Notes under the pieces: model-generated
Told to the model about the DNA's origin: nothing
The model's database searches: none
What the model saw: only the letters and a program-made list of their open reading frames with translations
Shown: positions 1 to 9,371 of the stretch, one piece after another
Position numbering within the stretch: the stretch's first letter is position 1
How the letters are laid out: each line of letters begins with the position of its first letter
Assembly (NCBI GenBank): GCA_023091735.1
Contig: JALKBU010000668.1
Location: forward strand, 1 to 28,438
Length of the DNA: 28,438 bases
Source of the DNA: Trichomonas tenax
Taxonomy: Eukaryota > Parabasalia > Trichomonadida > Trichomonadidae
Reading direction: 5' to 3'
Program-made: the position numbers and the translations under genes

Positions 1-750
1 ATGAAATATATACTTTGTTAGCTAATTCTTTAATATATCATGCACAACAGGATTTTGTACATTAGGGTTCAATAACTTAGCAAAAAGTTAATCCAGTGAG
101 TTAAAAAACGAGTTTCGCCGACTTTGCATATAAAAATTTAATTGCCCATTATCAGAATTGCTAAAATTTAACAAATATAACATAAAATAGAATGTGTAGA
201 TGCTGCTTAATATTATATTAGTATTTGGTTAAATCAAGTATATTTTCATAGATAAATCTTAAATTTTCTTCTTTTTACAAAATTAAAAATAATATTTTCG
301 TACATGTGAACACCACATTGCCAATAGCTATTTTATAACAAGTAAGAAAGTTTTTAAACTAAATTCTAAATTTTATAAAAATTTCAATCTTCTTATTTTG
401 CACGGTGTTAAGCATGTATTCATATGTAGAAACATGTGCATATTGACATCTCATTGTTTGCTTTCAATGATTTAAGTTTTATTTCGACTTACGTAACAAA
501 ATTTGTTTTTTTAGTTCATGGGTCATGAAAATTTTCCAATGTTAGGGAAGGAAGGGTATTTTGGAAATAAATTATTAAAAAAGACAGAAAATTCAATATG
601 GAAATACATCAACCTTGTATTCCACCTCATTGTCTCATATACTATAGCCTCAAAAGCATTATATTCTTTGAGATATTTTATTGAAGTCTAAAAACAATAG
701 ATTTTATATTCAAAATAACAAAGATAATAACAATGTATGTGAATGGTGGA
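1..750. other. AT-rich spacer, no supported gene
   Basis: No reading frame here has protein-like composition or a plausible start. A short minus-strand stretch near 1-90 reads somewhat like a protein end (LFAKLLNPNVQNPVVHDILK), but stops interrupt it at once upstream, so at most it is a decayed remnant. The rest is AT-rich spacer downstream of the NTF2-domain gene. Confidence 0.5.
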
Positions 751-1131
751 TTAGAAAATCTTCAATATTTGATATTGAATTGAAGCAATTTGATGAGCAA
801 GATCTGAACTAACATATATTGTAGAAATGAAACCGTGTGTCTTTTCAGAGTCTTTGACGGTCCCAAACAGTGTAACATTAAACCAACCATAAGAATCTGG
901 TAATTCTTGGACATTATACCCCTGAACTTGTACGCTTCCAATGCCTTTAATGGCGAGATAAAATTCTGCTAACTCGTATTTTCCACTAAATGTTTGAGAA
1001 TTATTCACATTTATATATTCGATTTTAATATCTTCCGAATATAGGTTGAAAAATTCCTCATCATCCGCTGTGAAATATTTGTCCTTGAGATAATTGCATA
1101 TTGCCAAAGCACCCTTACTTAAGGACGCCAT
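751..1131 (-). CDS. NTF2-domain protein (NTF2/NXT-like)
   Basis: The protein has 126 residues, the usual length of nuclear transport factor 2 (about 125). It follows the NTF2 plan. An N-terminal helix (residues 5-20) leads to an F-x-x-L-Y-S segment (27-31), a variable strand, and the 'GKYELAEFYLAIKGIG' helix at about 49-64. Long beta strands follow, including WFNVTLFGTVKDS (82-94) and 'HGFISTIYV' (99-107). Family knowledge: NTF2 dimers carry RanGDP into the nucleus, while the related NXT/p15 pairs with the mRNA exporter NXF. Sequence reading alone does not decide between them, nor exclude another single-domain NTF2-fold protein. The start is the only in-frame ATG near the domain start. The upstream sequence (ATTATTCCTAAAAAAACAAA) lacks a clear TCAYW initiator. 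The stop is TAAT. Confidence 0.72.
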   Translation of the reverse strand: MASLSKGALAICNYLKDKYFTADDEEFFNLYSEDIKIEYINVNNSQTFSGKYELAEFYLAIKGIGSVQVQGYNVQELPDSYGWFNVTLFGTVKDSEKTHGFISTIYVSSDLAHQIASIQYQILKIF

Positions 1132-2236
1132 TTTGTTTTTTTAGGAATAATCGTTTTCCCCACAAAATATCTTTTTCATCAACGAGAAATTAAAAATCAA
1201 TTTCTGAGTCCATTTACTTTATAACAATATTGTAAAACATGATTTAAAACTATGCCTTGAAAATCGCTTAAAAATATCTATCATTTGTGATATATTTCAA
1301 TATAATATCAATATAGATGTGTAACAAAGTAATTAAGCTAACAAATTGACTCAAAATTGTATTTCTAGATTGTGCACATCAATATTAATGATTTGTTTCA
1401 ATATTTTCAGAAATTTCAAATAATCGATTGTTTCAGTTAATTATGTAACAAACCATGTTCTCTAGTAGCTGTATTATATATTTACAGTATTAAAATTAGA
1501 AGAAAAGAGTTGTTTCGATTAATAATTTTAAAAAATCGTAACTTCAATCATTAATTGTTACACACATGTTACAATATGTTGAAGAAATATCCCCATAACA
1601 GAGATATTGTGCTTTAACAACATATCGAACAAAATGAATTGATCGAAAGAGTTCACACATTTAAGCATAATATTTTAAGGTACTGCATTCCATAAAGCAT
1701 ATTTCGAATGCAATCGCTGTTTAAAATTGTAATTTGATGTATTGAAATATACGAATACAGATAGAATTCCGCACGCATTGCAATGACACAACGTACGCAT
1801 GACCAACTACACACATATTCGTTCCAAACACCCAAAACACATCTTTTCCAACGATAAAAAAAATTTAGCTGTACATTCGGCCAAAATAATTTTAATAACA
1901 CATTTCGCAGATAAATACCCTCCCATTGCTATACAGCATGGATATATTACGCGTTAGCTCGCTTTTAGTCATTCTTCATAGTAACCGCATCGATTGAATG
2001 AAAATCTATCGATTTTTTGATAGAGGGGTTTATGAAAGACAAGTGGAGACAGTGTTTTCTCCATGTATATGGGCCCAGTTAATTCCCTGTGTGGTAATTT
2101 TGATCAGAATTAAAGTATTAAAGAGATGGTCATCTGACCAAAATTGCTATTAAATTTTTTATGCTTTAAAACGCCTTCAAATGTGGTGTATATGTTGAAA
2201 TATGATTGGCTCTGAATGTGTGGCTATGAAAATTGA
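1132..2236. other. AT-rich spacer between divergent NTF2-like and SAM synthetase genes
   Basis: I see no supported gene. The 82-codon frame at 1653-1901 (-) is AT-rich and low in protein character. The half nearer the SAM synthetase gene (about 1920-2140) is less AT-rich and holds two short palindromic patches. These are ATCGAT-containing repeats around 1989-2015 and a dyad, TGGTCA-TC-TGACCA, at 2127-2140. They could be regulator sites for the strongly codon-biased downstream gene; that is inference. Confidence 0.45.
2127..2140. promoter_or_regulatory. Perfect dyad TGGTCA-TC-TGACCA
   Basis: This is a 6-bp perfect inverted repeat with a 2-bp spacer, 142 bp upstream of the SAM synthetase ATG at 2282. 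Its symmetry is typical of a dimeric regulator site. No known trichomonad factor is recalled for it, and it could be chance in a 1-kb spacer. Confidence 0.2.
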
Positions 2237-2264
2237 ATGGGTAAATTTTTCCGAAAGAAAGACT

Positions 2265-2270
2265 TCATTT
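2265..2270 (+). promoter_or_regulatory. Initiator (Inr) TCATTT of SAM synthetase
   Basis: TCATTT matches the trichomonad initiator TCA(+1)YW, with A+1 at 2267, 15 nt before the ATG at 2282. Trichomonad 5' UTRs are usually this short. It lies downstream of the more distal in-frame ATG at 2237, so it decides the start: a transcript from this site cannot contain that ATG. Confidence 0.7.
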
Positions 2271-2281
2271 TTATAAAAGAG

Positions 2282-3439
2282 ATGACACAGAGGTTCCTCT
2301 TTACCAGTGAGTCTGTCACAGAAGGCCACCCAGACAAGATGTGCGACATCATTTCCGACACAATCCTTGATGCCTGCTTAGCTCAGGATCCAACATCAAA
2401 GGTTGCTTGCGAAACATGCACAAAGACAGGCATTGTCTGCTTGCTAGGTGAACTTACATCCAACGCTCACCTTGATTACCAGAAACTCGTTCGCGATGCT
2501 GTTAGAAATATCGGCTACACATCATCCAAGCTTTGCTTCGATGCTGACACATGCGCTGTCATGGTCTCCATGTCGCAGCAATCCGCTGATATCGCTATGG
2601 CCGTCCACCTCAACAAGACTGCTGAGGAACTCGGCGCTGGCGACCAGGGCATCATGTTCGGCTACGCTACAGACGAGACACCAGAGTTGTTCCCACTCAC
2701 ACACGTTCTCGCCCACAAGCTCGCCCGCAAGCTCACAGAGGTCCGCAAGAACGTCACACTCCCATTCTTGGGCCCAGATGGCAAGACACAGGTCACTGTC
2801 GAGTACGAGCGCACAAACGGTGCTCTCAAGCCAATCAGAATCCACACAGTCCTCATCTCCACAATGCACACAGATGATGTCACACTCGAGAAGCTCCGCG
2901 TCGAGGTTAAGAACCACGTCATCGATGCTGTTCTTCCAAAGGACCTCGTCGACGAGAAGACAATCCTCCACATCAACCCAGGAGGCAGATTCATCATCGG
3001 TGGTCCACTCGGTGACTCCGGCCTCACAGGCAGAAAGATCATCGTCGATTCCTACGGTGGCTGGGGCGCTCACGGTGGTGGTGCTTTCTCCGGCAAGGAT
3101 CCATCTAAGGTCGATAGATCCGCTTGCTATGCTGCCAGATGGGTTGCTAAGTCTCTCGTCGCCGCTGGCCTCTGCTCAAGATGCTTAGTCCAGCTCTCAT
3201 ACGCTATCGGTGTTGCTCACCCACTCTCCGTCTTCGTTGATACATATGGCACAGGCAAGGGCAAGACAGATGAGGAAATCGTCGAGATTGTCAACAAGAA
3301 CTTCGATCTCAGACCATACGCTATCATCCGCGACCTCGATCTCCTTAAACCAATCTACGCCCAGACAGCCGCTTATGGCCACTTCGGTCGTACTGATATC
3401 GATCTCCCATGGGAAAAGGTTAAGGAAATCAAGTTCTAA
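2282..3439 (+). CDS. S-adenosylmethionine synthetase
   Basis: The enzyme makes S-adenosylmethionine from methionine and ATP in the cytosol, feeding methylation. The 385-residue length is normal for the eukaryotic MAT family. Signature motifs are all present. [11 protein letters not shown] (9-19) binds ATP and methionine, QQSADIAM is at 99-106, and GAGDQG (118-123) is the family hexapeptide. The glycine-rich GGGAFSGKD (265-273) is the phosphate loop, followed by P-S-K-V-D-R-S. The frame is open from an ATG at 2237, which would add 15 residues ([10 protein letters not shown]...). I place the start at 2282 because alignable sequence begins there and an initiator sits 15 nt upstream of it. Codon use is strongly biased (ACA for Thr, CCA for Pro, AAG, CTC, GTC), suggesting high expression. 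It converges on the gene ending at 3759. Confidence 0.96.
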   Translation: MTQRFLFTSESVTEGHPDKMCDIISDTILDACLAQDPTSKVACETCTKTGIVCLLGELTSNAHLDYQKLVRDAVRNIGYTSSKLCFDADTCAVMVSMSQQSADIAMAVHLNKTAEELGAGDQGIMFGYATDETPELFPLTHVLAHKLARKLTEVRKNVTLPFLGPDGKTQVTVEYERTNGALKPIRIHTVLISTMHTDDVTLEKLRVEVKNHVIDAVLPKDLVDEKTILHINPGGRFIIGGPLGDSGLTGRKIIVDSYGGWGAHGGGAFSGKDPSKVDRSACYAARWVAKSLVAAGLCSRCLVQLSYAIGVAHPLSVFVDTYGTGKGKTDEEIVEIVNKNFDLRPYAIIRDLDLLKPIYAQTAAYGHFGRTDIDLPWEKVKEIKF

Positions 3440-3758
3440 GATCCTCCTAATAGAGTCTTAATATAGAGTTTATATTTATTGTCAGTACCTAGAATAAAAA
3501 AAAGCAGCAACAAACTTATTCTAATCATCTATATATCTTTTCCTAAACTGGCTGCCTAATGGTGGCCTCAATTGATCAATTTAAATATTGTTTCATTTTA
3601 CCCAGATTTCCCATACTTTTACCACCCCAATAGGCAGGGGAGTCACGATAATAGACGTTACTTTTCTGATGTAAACTTATCAATTACGCACGGGTGAACG
3701 TAGAACAAATTTATCGAATTAAATTTAATATTTTATAAAAAGACAATGAGAATGAGTC
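3440..3758. other. Convergent intergenic spacer
   Basis: This spacer separates the 3' ends of two convergent genes. There is no gene. The stretch 3540-3710 is less AT-rich than other spacers, with a C-rich patch near 3600-3640. I see no defined repeat or hairpin. Confidence 0.5.
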
Positions 3759-5381
3759 TCAAAACATACCATTTGGATCACATTCATAATTTGACCAGAT
3801 GTGATATTCCTTATTATCATCGGTTGGCATCGTGTGTGTTGCTGTTCTTTCGCAGCCTGGGTCTGTTTCAACGCAGACAACGCCGCAGCAATCATAGAAA
3901 ACTTTGTGGTATATTGTTGGTTTATTGTTTTGATCTAGTCCAGGTAATTCTTCTTCCATGACTTCTTCGCCTTTGCTGTTCTTGAAGGAGGCTCTGGCAC
4001 CGCTGTGGCTGCCTGGCGGGCAAGAGTGGGCATAGTTGCATGACTGCAAACTGCAAACTGGGCATTCATAATATGCGCATTTTTCATAGAAATCGTCCAT
4101 CTTGTCTTCGAATGCTTCATATATATCATTGATTTCGCGTTTGACTTGCGACATGCAGTACATAAATACTTGGAAGTTAGTGAGTCCATCTGTGCGAGTT
4201 TCGTTCTTTTTATCAATACGCCTTTCAACAATTTGCTGTTTTGATTCTTCGAATTTATCTGAAAGCTTCTGTTGCTTTGTTATGACAGTGATGTAATCTT
4301 CTGTGCGATTAAGTGCGAGGATATCTTCCTGTTTGATGATGTTATACAATACATTTGTGAATGTGGCAATGTAGGCACGCTTTGAGCCATTAACTGGAGT
4401 CGAGAAATACTGCAAAAGAGCGCTAAATCTCACTGCAATATCCTTTGCCGTGATATCCATATAATCTGTGAATGTCGCGATTGCAAGTCCTGGAGCATCC
4501 TTGCGGCACTCTAAAGCAACTGGCATCATTGCTGGCATCAATAATCTGTAAACTGTCTTTGTCTGCAAGAATTTTTTCTCAACATAACCCATTTCGTCTT
4601 GTGTCTGGTTGAATGCCAATCCTTCAACCATGAATACGGCAATTGGTATTGGTAGCTGGATTTCGTTTTCATCGAACAAATTCGGATCTGGAAGTGCATC
4701 TAATTCGCTCCTGCAGAGATCCAACTTGAATTCCGTGAATACATCATTTGAAATTGCTCCTGCTTCATCCATATCAATAAATGGATCTTTGATGCCAATA
4801 GGGAACTCAGCACCCGCCATGCGCAAGAAGCGGTACATGTTTCTGATCCTGTTCAACTGGAACGTGTCGAAAACTGCTTGAAAGATTTTTTGTGGTGTGC
4901 GTGATGACTCTGAAACATTGATTCTTTTGATTTTAACTTTATCAAAGTAGATTTTGTCTTTCTTGTATTGGTTTGATCGCGCGAAACTGATGTAAGCTTG
5001 AAATTCGAAATCACGAGATGCAAGTTTAACGGGTAAATACTCGACTGGGTTCCTGAAACCGAGGGAAATATATAAAATTTTCGCTACATCTGTTGGAATA
5101 ATAAATTTCGCCTCTGTTTTCTCCGGATTTGTAAAAACGAATTGATATCTTTTGATTTCATCATCAATTGGTTTAACGCTAATTACAATTCCGGCTTTGC
5201 GCTCAATTTTGATGCCTCCTATGGACTTTTCCACAGCTTTTGGAACAGAATTATCTTCCTTTGGTTGAATGAAGATTCTTTCGGTTCCCTCTGGTAACTC
5301 AGCTGTTTCCCTTATAAATTCGAAGAGATTTTGGTCAGAAATGATGGCGTTTTCGCCCAAAATTTGAGTATCAGTGGACAT
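3759..5381 (-). CDS. Unrecognised 540-aa protein with Cys/His-rich C-terminal region
   Basis: I do not recognise this family. The 540 residues have no signal peptide and no transmembrane segment. Residues 1-360 look like a folded alpha/beta region (for example PIPIAVFMVEGLAF at 244-257). Residues 365-435 are charged and probably helical. A cysteine-rich tail follows with two clusters: C435, C440, C443, C448, H452, C454, H459, and later C498, C499, C503, C510, C533. The first spacing (C-x4-C-x2-C-x4-C) suggests metal binding but matches no zinc finger I can name. The start is well supported: TCATTT sits 9 nt upstream of the ATG. An ACATGTCA motif lies about 30 nt upstream. The stop is TGA. It is probably a parabasalid-specific protein. 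Confidence 0.8.
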   Translation of the reverse strand: MSTDTQILGENAIISDQNLFEFIRETAELPEGTERIFIQPKEDNSVPKAVEKSIGGIKIERKAGIVISVKPIDDEIKRYQFVFTNPEKTEAKFIIPTDVAKILYISLGFRNPVEYLPVKLASRDFEFQAYISFARSNQYKKDKIYFDKVKIKRINVSESSRTPQKIFQAVFDTFQLNRIRNMYRFLRMAGAEFPIGIKDPFIDMDEAGAISNDVFTEFKLDLCRSELDALPDPNLFDENEIQLPIPIAVFMVEGLAFNQTQDEMGYVEKKFLQTKTVYRLLMPAMMPVALECRKDAPGLAIATFTDYMDITAKDIAVRFSALLQYFSTPVNGSKRAYIATFTNVLYNIIKQEDILALNRTEDYITVITKQQKLSDKFEESKQQIVERRIDKKNETRTDGLTNFQVFMYCMSQVKREINDIYEAFEDKMDDFYEKCAYYECPVCSLQSCNYAHSCPPGSHSGARASFKNSKGEEVMEEELPGLDQNNKPTIYHKVFYDCCGVVCVETDPGCERTATHTMPTDDNKEYHIWSNYECDPNGMF

Positions 5382-5386
5382 TAAAC

Positions 5387-5392
5387 AAATGA
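5387..5392 (-). promoter_or_regulatory. Initiator (Inr) TCATTT of the 540-aa gene
   Basis: On the minus strand TCATTT has A+1 at 5390, 9 nt before the ATG at 5381. This matches the trichomonad TCAYW consensus and spacing and confirms the chosen start. Confidence 0.7.
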
Positions 5393-6060
5393 ATTGTAAA
5401 TTAATTTACATGTCAAATACATTTCTAATAAACTTCGCGATATTCTTGCATATACCTCATTTATAATTATGATAATTTCACTTTTTACTAATAGATAAGC
5501 GTTCATAACCCTGCAGAAAAGATAAGATAAAGTTTTGATAAAAAGTTTTATAATTTGTCGTGTAAATCATACAAAATCCGCTCTTTTTGCCAATTCGACA
5601 TGTAAACCATATTCATGAAATTTTGTTCTTTGACTTAACAATATAAATGACATCAATAATGTGTTTATAATATATATTCAAAGTATGAAGTGAAAATTCC
5701 ATTATTCTTGGTAAGATATGAAGAAGATAGAGGCAAAACAATGCAGTAGCAATCTGTTTGTTGCATGCACAGATATTATGTTATAAGTGTTACCCATGCA
5801 CGTAAGAAATATCTGAAATTTTTCTCGATAATTTGAAATCAAAACACAAAAAACTGTGTAAATCTAACATAGCTACAACTACTCTGTAAAAAACAAAAAT
5901 TATGCTAATTATATGTTTAAATGAGTGAATGAAAGTCATTATATCGAGAGATAAAATCGATTTAAGTATGGAAATACCTGATTTCTGAGTATATCTGATA
6001 ATTTAGTTATAGGCAGATAATATAAGTTATTAGCAATACCGATTTATGTGAGCGTCAGAT
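5393..6060. other. Spacer upstream of the 540-aa gene
   Basis: No gene is supported. It contains an exact ACATGTCA at 5408-5415 and a variant CGACATGTAAA near 5598, both of the recurrent intergenic motif described elsewhere. Around 5475-5495 lies TTCACTTTTTACTAATAGA, found almost unchanged near 23440. Confidence 0.45.
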
Positions 6061-6503
6061 TTATGCTGTGTAAAGATCAGTAACTGGTTGTGTATTGTTA
6101 TTATCATAAGGAGGAGGCTGCGAATAGTTTGGTGGATATTCTTGTGGTGGGTTGGATTGTTCAGAAATAGATGGTCCTGGGGTGGATAGCTTCCTTGTGG
6201 AGGATATCCATAGTTTGGTTGTGATTGTGACATCACTGGACTGCTCTGAGGATATTCGCTTTAGTTTTCTTTAGAAGGTGTTGTGTCAGAGTAAACTTTC
6301 TCAGTGTGTTTCTTCACTGATGATGAAGAAGAAGAAAACTTTTCGCGATTTCCACAGCAGCGGCATCTTTTTCCATTTTTGATTCTCTTGTAGCAAAGGT
6401 CAATTCCATAGGCGATGCCAAAAACAACAAGGGCGAGCAGAGAGAACAATGGATCAGTGTTCTTCTTTCTGCGGGTACGGAGAGCCTCTCGCTCAACATG
6501 CAT
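6061..6503 (-). pseudogene. Small single-pass membrane protein with proline-rich tail, broken by a stop and a frameshift
   Basis: The first ATG after the initiator is at 6503; the open frame extends to a GTG at 6524 but has no earlier ATG. The frame encodes a basic N-terminus (HVEREALRTRRKKN), one hydrophobic segment (PLFSLLALVVFGIAYGIDLCY), a Cys/Lys cluster (KRCRCCGNREK) and a serine run, then meets TAA at 6263-6261 after 80 residues. The same frame continues past the stop with SEYPQSSP and NYGYPPQGSYPP. It loses register at a C4 run (GGGG on the plus strand, 6179-6182). In the next frame the proline-rich tail resumes (NPPQEYPPNYSQPPPYDNNN) and ends at TAA 6063-6061. One extra C at the run would restore the tail; the TAA remains separately. 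The product resembles small membrane adaptors with a YPPx/PPPY tail that binds WW domains. The 80-aa form might still be made. Confidence 0.6.
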
Positions 6504-6512
6504 TCTTGAATT

Positions 6513-6518
6513 ATGTGA
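6513..6518 (-). promoter_or_regulatory. Initiator (Inr) TCACAT of the small membrane protein gene
   Basis: TCACAT on the minus strand has A+1 at 6516, 13 nt before the ATG at 6503. It supports that ATG and suggests the locus was, or still is, transcribed. Confidence 0.55.
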
Positions 6519-6524
6519 TTTCAC

Positions 6525-7350
6525 AATTCTTACGTTTATATAACTTCTGGCTCTGAATTTTGATAAAAACTTTTTAAATTAATTTCTGATGAGTGAGTGT
6601 CGCCAGAAAGAGCGAAAACCATCACAAAAGACTCAAGGCCTCTTGCTGTCATATATGAACATGTGCGGCATAAAAAGTAACGTTGCAATGATGAAAACAC
6701 ACTTTTTGACACGTAAGCAGATGTTGGATGTCATAAAAAGCAATTATGAATTCCATGATTAAGAGTTTTGTTCTTCAATTTTTTGATATCCCTGTGATCT
6801 ACGACATTGGGCTCTGCATAATCTTCCTCTAATTCATTCTTGAATAGTGATTATTGTTCAAGATATTGCTATTTCTCTAGTTCCTTCAAGATTCAACTTT
6901 TCTAACTATAGTATATTATTGTGTCAAAATAACAATCTTTATCATCGAGTTAATTGAAATATTACTTTAAATTTGCAAAAACACAATAGAAAATTTGGCA
7001 ACTTATAAGGCTGCAAGTATATATGCTATATCATCAGTCTGGTTTTATATTTTTATTAGTTTTATTCAATATTTTGGTTTTTCAATGCTTTGATGGCAAA
7101 AGAACGAACATAAGATAGAAGCATGGGTATTTTTTAAACTCAATAATATACAAAAACATAAATAATAAAAATAAAATTCATTAAATAAAATTTCAAAATG
7201 AAATTAACAAAAATAGAATGTAATGGTAATGGCATCATCACTGAAGGTTCGAAATCTCTCTCTTTTGTCATTGTAGAGTTTATCAGAAATAAAATTATCA
7301 ATAAATCAAATTGTAGAAAGAGCTGTTACTATAAAATTGGATTAAAATGA
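6525..7350. other. AT-rich spacer, no supported gene
   Basis: This spacer lies between the broken membrane-protein gene and the tetraspanin 3' end. No reading frame is convincing. It holds a variant of the recurrent motif (TTTTTGACACGTAAGC near 6705) and long poly-A/T stretches, with no clear repeat. Confidence 0.45.
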
Positions 7351-7977
7351 TTATGGATCTTCTTCTGGTGCAGGCGTTGAATCAAAGTGTGCTAAAAGAT
7401 CATCTTGTCCACCAATTGAACAAGCTAGCAATAAGCTTATGAAGGAAGCTAAGCAAAGAACAATCGCTGCTATTGATAAAGTTAAAACCTGATTAAACCT
7501 TGGTTTCAAAAAAGCAGTAATAAAATTCTTGCAACCTGATATATAATCAAGAGGACATGGAGTAAGAGAGCGATCTGTGTAGTTATTCCAGCCACAACAA
7601 TGATGATCGATTTGGAGATTTAAAAAATCATCAGCAATATTCCATTCTGTATCCCACATAGCTATGTACTTGTCGAAGGATGATGGTATCGAAAAGGCAA
7701 TGAAAATAGAAGTCATTATGAAAAAAGCTGGGAATGTTAAAACGTAATTGCATGCAAAACGTGGCACTGTCAAGAAGAACCAAATTCCAATAAAGAAAAT
7801 CAATCCAACACCAATTCCAAGCCCGAATAATATAGTGAGATTGAATTTTGGCTTAATTATAAGAAAATCTTTCGTGAAATAGTAATATCCGACACCTGAA
7901 ATGCAAAGAAGGAACGCAGCACTCATAAATAACACATAAATCGGGATCGTTATTAACCATTTTGAATTGCAATTCAT
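7351..7977 (-). CDS. Tetraspanin-family membrane protein
   Basis: The 208 residues contain four hydrophobic segments (about 8-32, 46-70, 77-97 and 163-188), with a short first loop and a larger loop between segments 3 and 4. That loop (about 98-160) carries the tetraspanin hallmark C-C-G (127-129, in HHCCGWNNY) and two further cysteines (C141, C149) able to close disulfides. N-x-T sites lie at N46 (predicted near a membrane boundary) and N132. The C-terminal tail is short and acidic (DSTPAPEEDP). Family role: organising membrane protein assemblies; in trichomonads tetraspanins act at the surface and in exosome-like vesicles during adhesion. The EC2 loop is shorter than in animals. The initiator TCATAT lies 9 nt before the ATG. 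It is transcribed divergently from TAF6 with only 177 bp between the starts. Confidence 0.85.
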   Translation of the reverse strand: MNCNSKWLITIPIYVLFMSAAFLLCISGVGYYYFTKDFLIIKPKFNLTILFGLGIGVGLIFFIGIWFFLTVPRFACNYVLTFPAFFIMTSIFIAFSIPSSFDKYIAMWDTEWNIADDFLNLQIDHHCCGWNNYTDRSLTPCPLDYISGCKNFITAFLKPRFNQVLTLSIAAIVLCLASFISLLLACSIGGQDDLLAHFDSTPAPEEDP

Positions 7978-7982
7978 TATAA

Positions 7983-7988
7983 ATATGA
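7983..7988 (-). promoter_or_regulatory. Initiator (Inr) TCATAT of the tetraspanin gene
   Basis: On the minus strand A+1 falls at 7986, 9 nt before the ATG at 7977, matching TCAYW and the normal short leader. Confidence 0.65.
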
Positions 7989-8154
7989 CAAATATTTTGC
8001 TTTACGTGTCAGAAAATCGAATCCTCAATTTAAGGGTATGTCTTTGAATAAGAGGTGCCAATGTCAGAAAATATTTCATTTTGTAAAATATGAAAATGTC
8101 ATTTTACGTGACAAATGGAATGTTACATGTCAATAATAAAAGTGACAGCTATCA
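7989..8154. promoter_or_regulatory. Bidirectional promoter region, tetraspanin / TAF6
   Basis: This short divergent spacer carries several copies of the recurrent motif: TTTACGTGTCAGAAAAT near 8003, AATGTCAGAAAAT near 8063, TTTTACGTGACAAAT near 8103 and TTACATGTCAAT at 8124-8134. The last includes TCAAT with its A 23 nt before the TAF6 ATG, a relaxed initiator at best. The motif density suggests it works in promoters here, although it is also common far from genes. Confidence 0.45.
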
Positions 8155-9321
8155 ATGACTAATCCTGGTTATTCTGGGATTATACAGACGGCTGCAGATG
8201 AGTTAGATGTGACGCTCGGAAAGGGCGCGATGCAGGCAATGCTCGAGGAATCAGAAAATTACATGAATAAGATAGTTCAAGAATTATCTTTTTTATGCTA
8301 TAACACACATTCAGCGAAACTCACAGCAAAGCACTTCAACCAAGTATTGAAATCGCGTGGTGAACAGCCACTTCTCGGTTATTCTTCAAACGTTCGAATT
8401 CGAGATTATCAAGCAATCGACCAAAAGTATACAACAGTACCTCTATCTCAATATATAAAACCCGTCAAGAAGTTTTCTAACCGCACTGTTCCAACAGAAG
8501 TAAAATATGTTTTAGTTGATGGCGTTAGGGTCCCTACAATTACAAAGAGATCTTCTAGTCGTTCGAAATCTGATGATCCCGAAATAGTTAGCGGAGTTTT
8601 GAGCAAAATGCAAATAGATTTCATTGTAGAATCGATATTTTATCTCAGATACGATGATAATCACTCATTCGAAGTTGGCCTAAAGCAGATATTAGAGGAG
8701 GAGAAAAAGATTAACGTACTAACACCATATTTATTGCATTTTATAACAGGAAAAATGGCAGTTCAGTATCATAACGTCGAAAAAATGGTGATGCTGATGC
8801 GTATATCTACTGCACTCGCGTCTAACAACCATGTCGATCTTCTTTCTTACTTCCATCCTTTCTTAAGAATTTGTATGAGTGGTTTGATTGGAACTGACGT
8901 CGGATCCAATGAGTCTGATGATGATTCTCCAGTTAGAAAGTGTGCCAGCCAACTTTTACATGTTTTACATACAAAATGCAAATCGGCTTATCCAGCGATG
9001 ACTAAGGCTATATACAACAGCCTTATATCAGTTCTCTTCAATGAAGCAACTTCTATTGCTGCACACGTTGGTGCTGTTTATGGACTTCAAGTTTTGGGCC
9101 TTGAAGCTTGTGAGAGGGTTATTCCACATTTAGCAGGTTACCTCGCGGCCCTGAAGTCTATAGCGAGCAGTGTTTCGTTCGAAAAGTCGATACAAGGAAT
9201 GACTGTTATAGAAGCAATTAAAGAACTTTGTGAGTTCACGAGGAACAAAACAAAGAACGAGGAAGCCCTCCGCTGGATAGAGGACATAATTGAAACCGCA
9301 AATTCTATCAATCTTAAATAA
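8155..9321 (+). CDS. TAF6: TFIID/SAGA subunit TAF6
   Basis: The 388-residue protein has the TAF6 architecture. A histone-fold domain (about 8-70) ends in 'LTAKHFNQVLKSRGEQPLLGYSS', which closely parallels the alpha-3 helix and the 'EPLYGF' exit of TAF6. A linker (80-145) leads to the HEAT-repeat TAF6C domain (about 150-385), recognisable from LTPYLLHFITGKMAVQYHNV and 'MVMLMRISTALASN'. An acidic patch (SNESDDDSP, 251-259) interrupts the HEAT region. TAF6 pairs with TAF9 through the histone fold inside TFIID and SAGA. It is shorter than animal TAF6 (about 600-680) because the C-terminal tail is missing, as in many protists. The stop is in TAAATAAA context. It ends 50 bp from a convergent gene. 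Confidence 0.88.
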   Translation: MTNPGYSGIIQTAADELDVTLGKGAMQAMLEESENYMNKIVQELSFLCYNTHSAKLTAKHFNQVLKSRGEQPLLGYSSNVRIRDYQAIDQKYTTVPLSQYIKPVKKFSNRTVPTEVKYVLVDGVRVPTITKRSSSRSKSDDPEIVSGVLSKMQIDFIVESIFYLRYDDNHSFEVGLKQILEEEKKINVLTPYLLHFITGKMAVQYHNVEKMVMLMRISTALASNNHVDLLSYFHPFLRICMSGLIGTDVGSNESDDDSPVRKCASQLLHVLHTKCKSAYPAMTKAIYNSLISVLFNEATSIAAHVGAVYGLQVLGLEACERVIPHLAGYLAALKSIASSVSFEKSIQGMTVIEAIKELCEFTRNKTKNEEALRWIEDIIETANSINLK

Positions 9322-9371
9322 ATTGTGTTAATATATAAAACTCGTGTATTAATAAAAAACAAAACCAATAT

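Noticed and set aside
1653..1901. 82-codon minus-strand frame
   Set aside because: AT-driven frame with cysteine- and tyrosine-heavy composition and no supporting signal.
2448..3188. 246-codon frame inside SAM synthetase
   Set aside because: Same-strand shadow, Ser/Thr-rich from ACA/TCC codons of the real frame.
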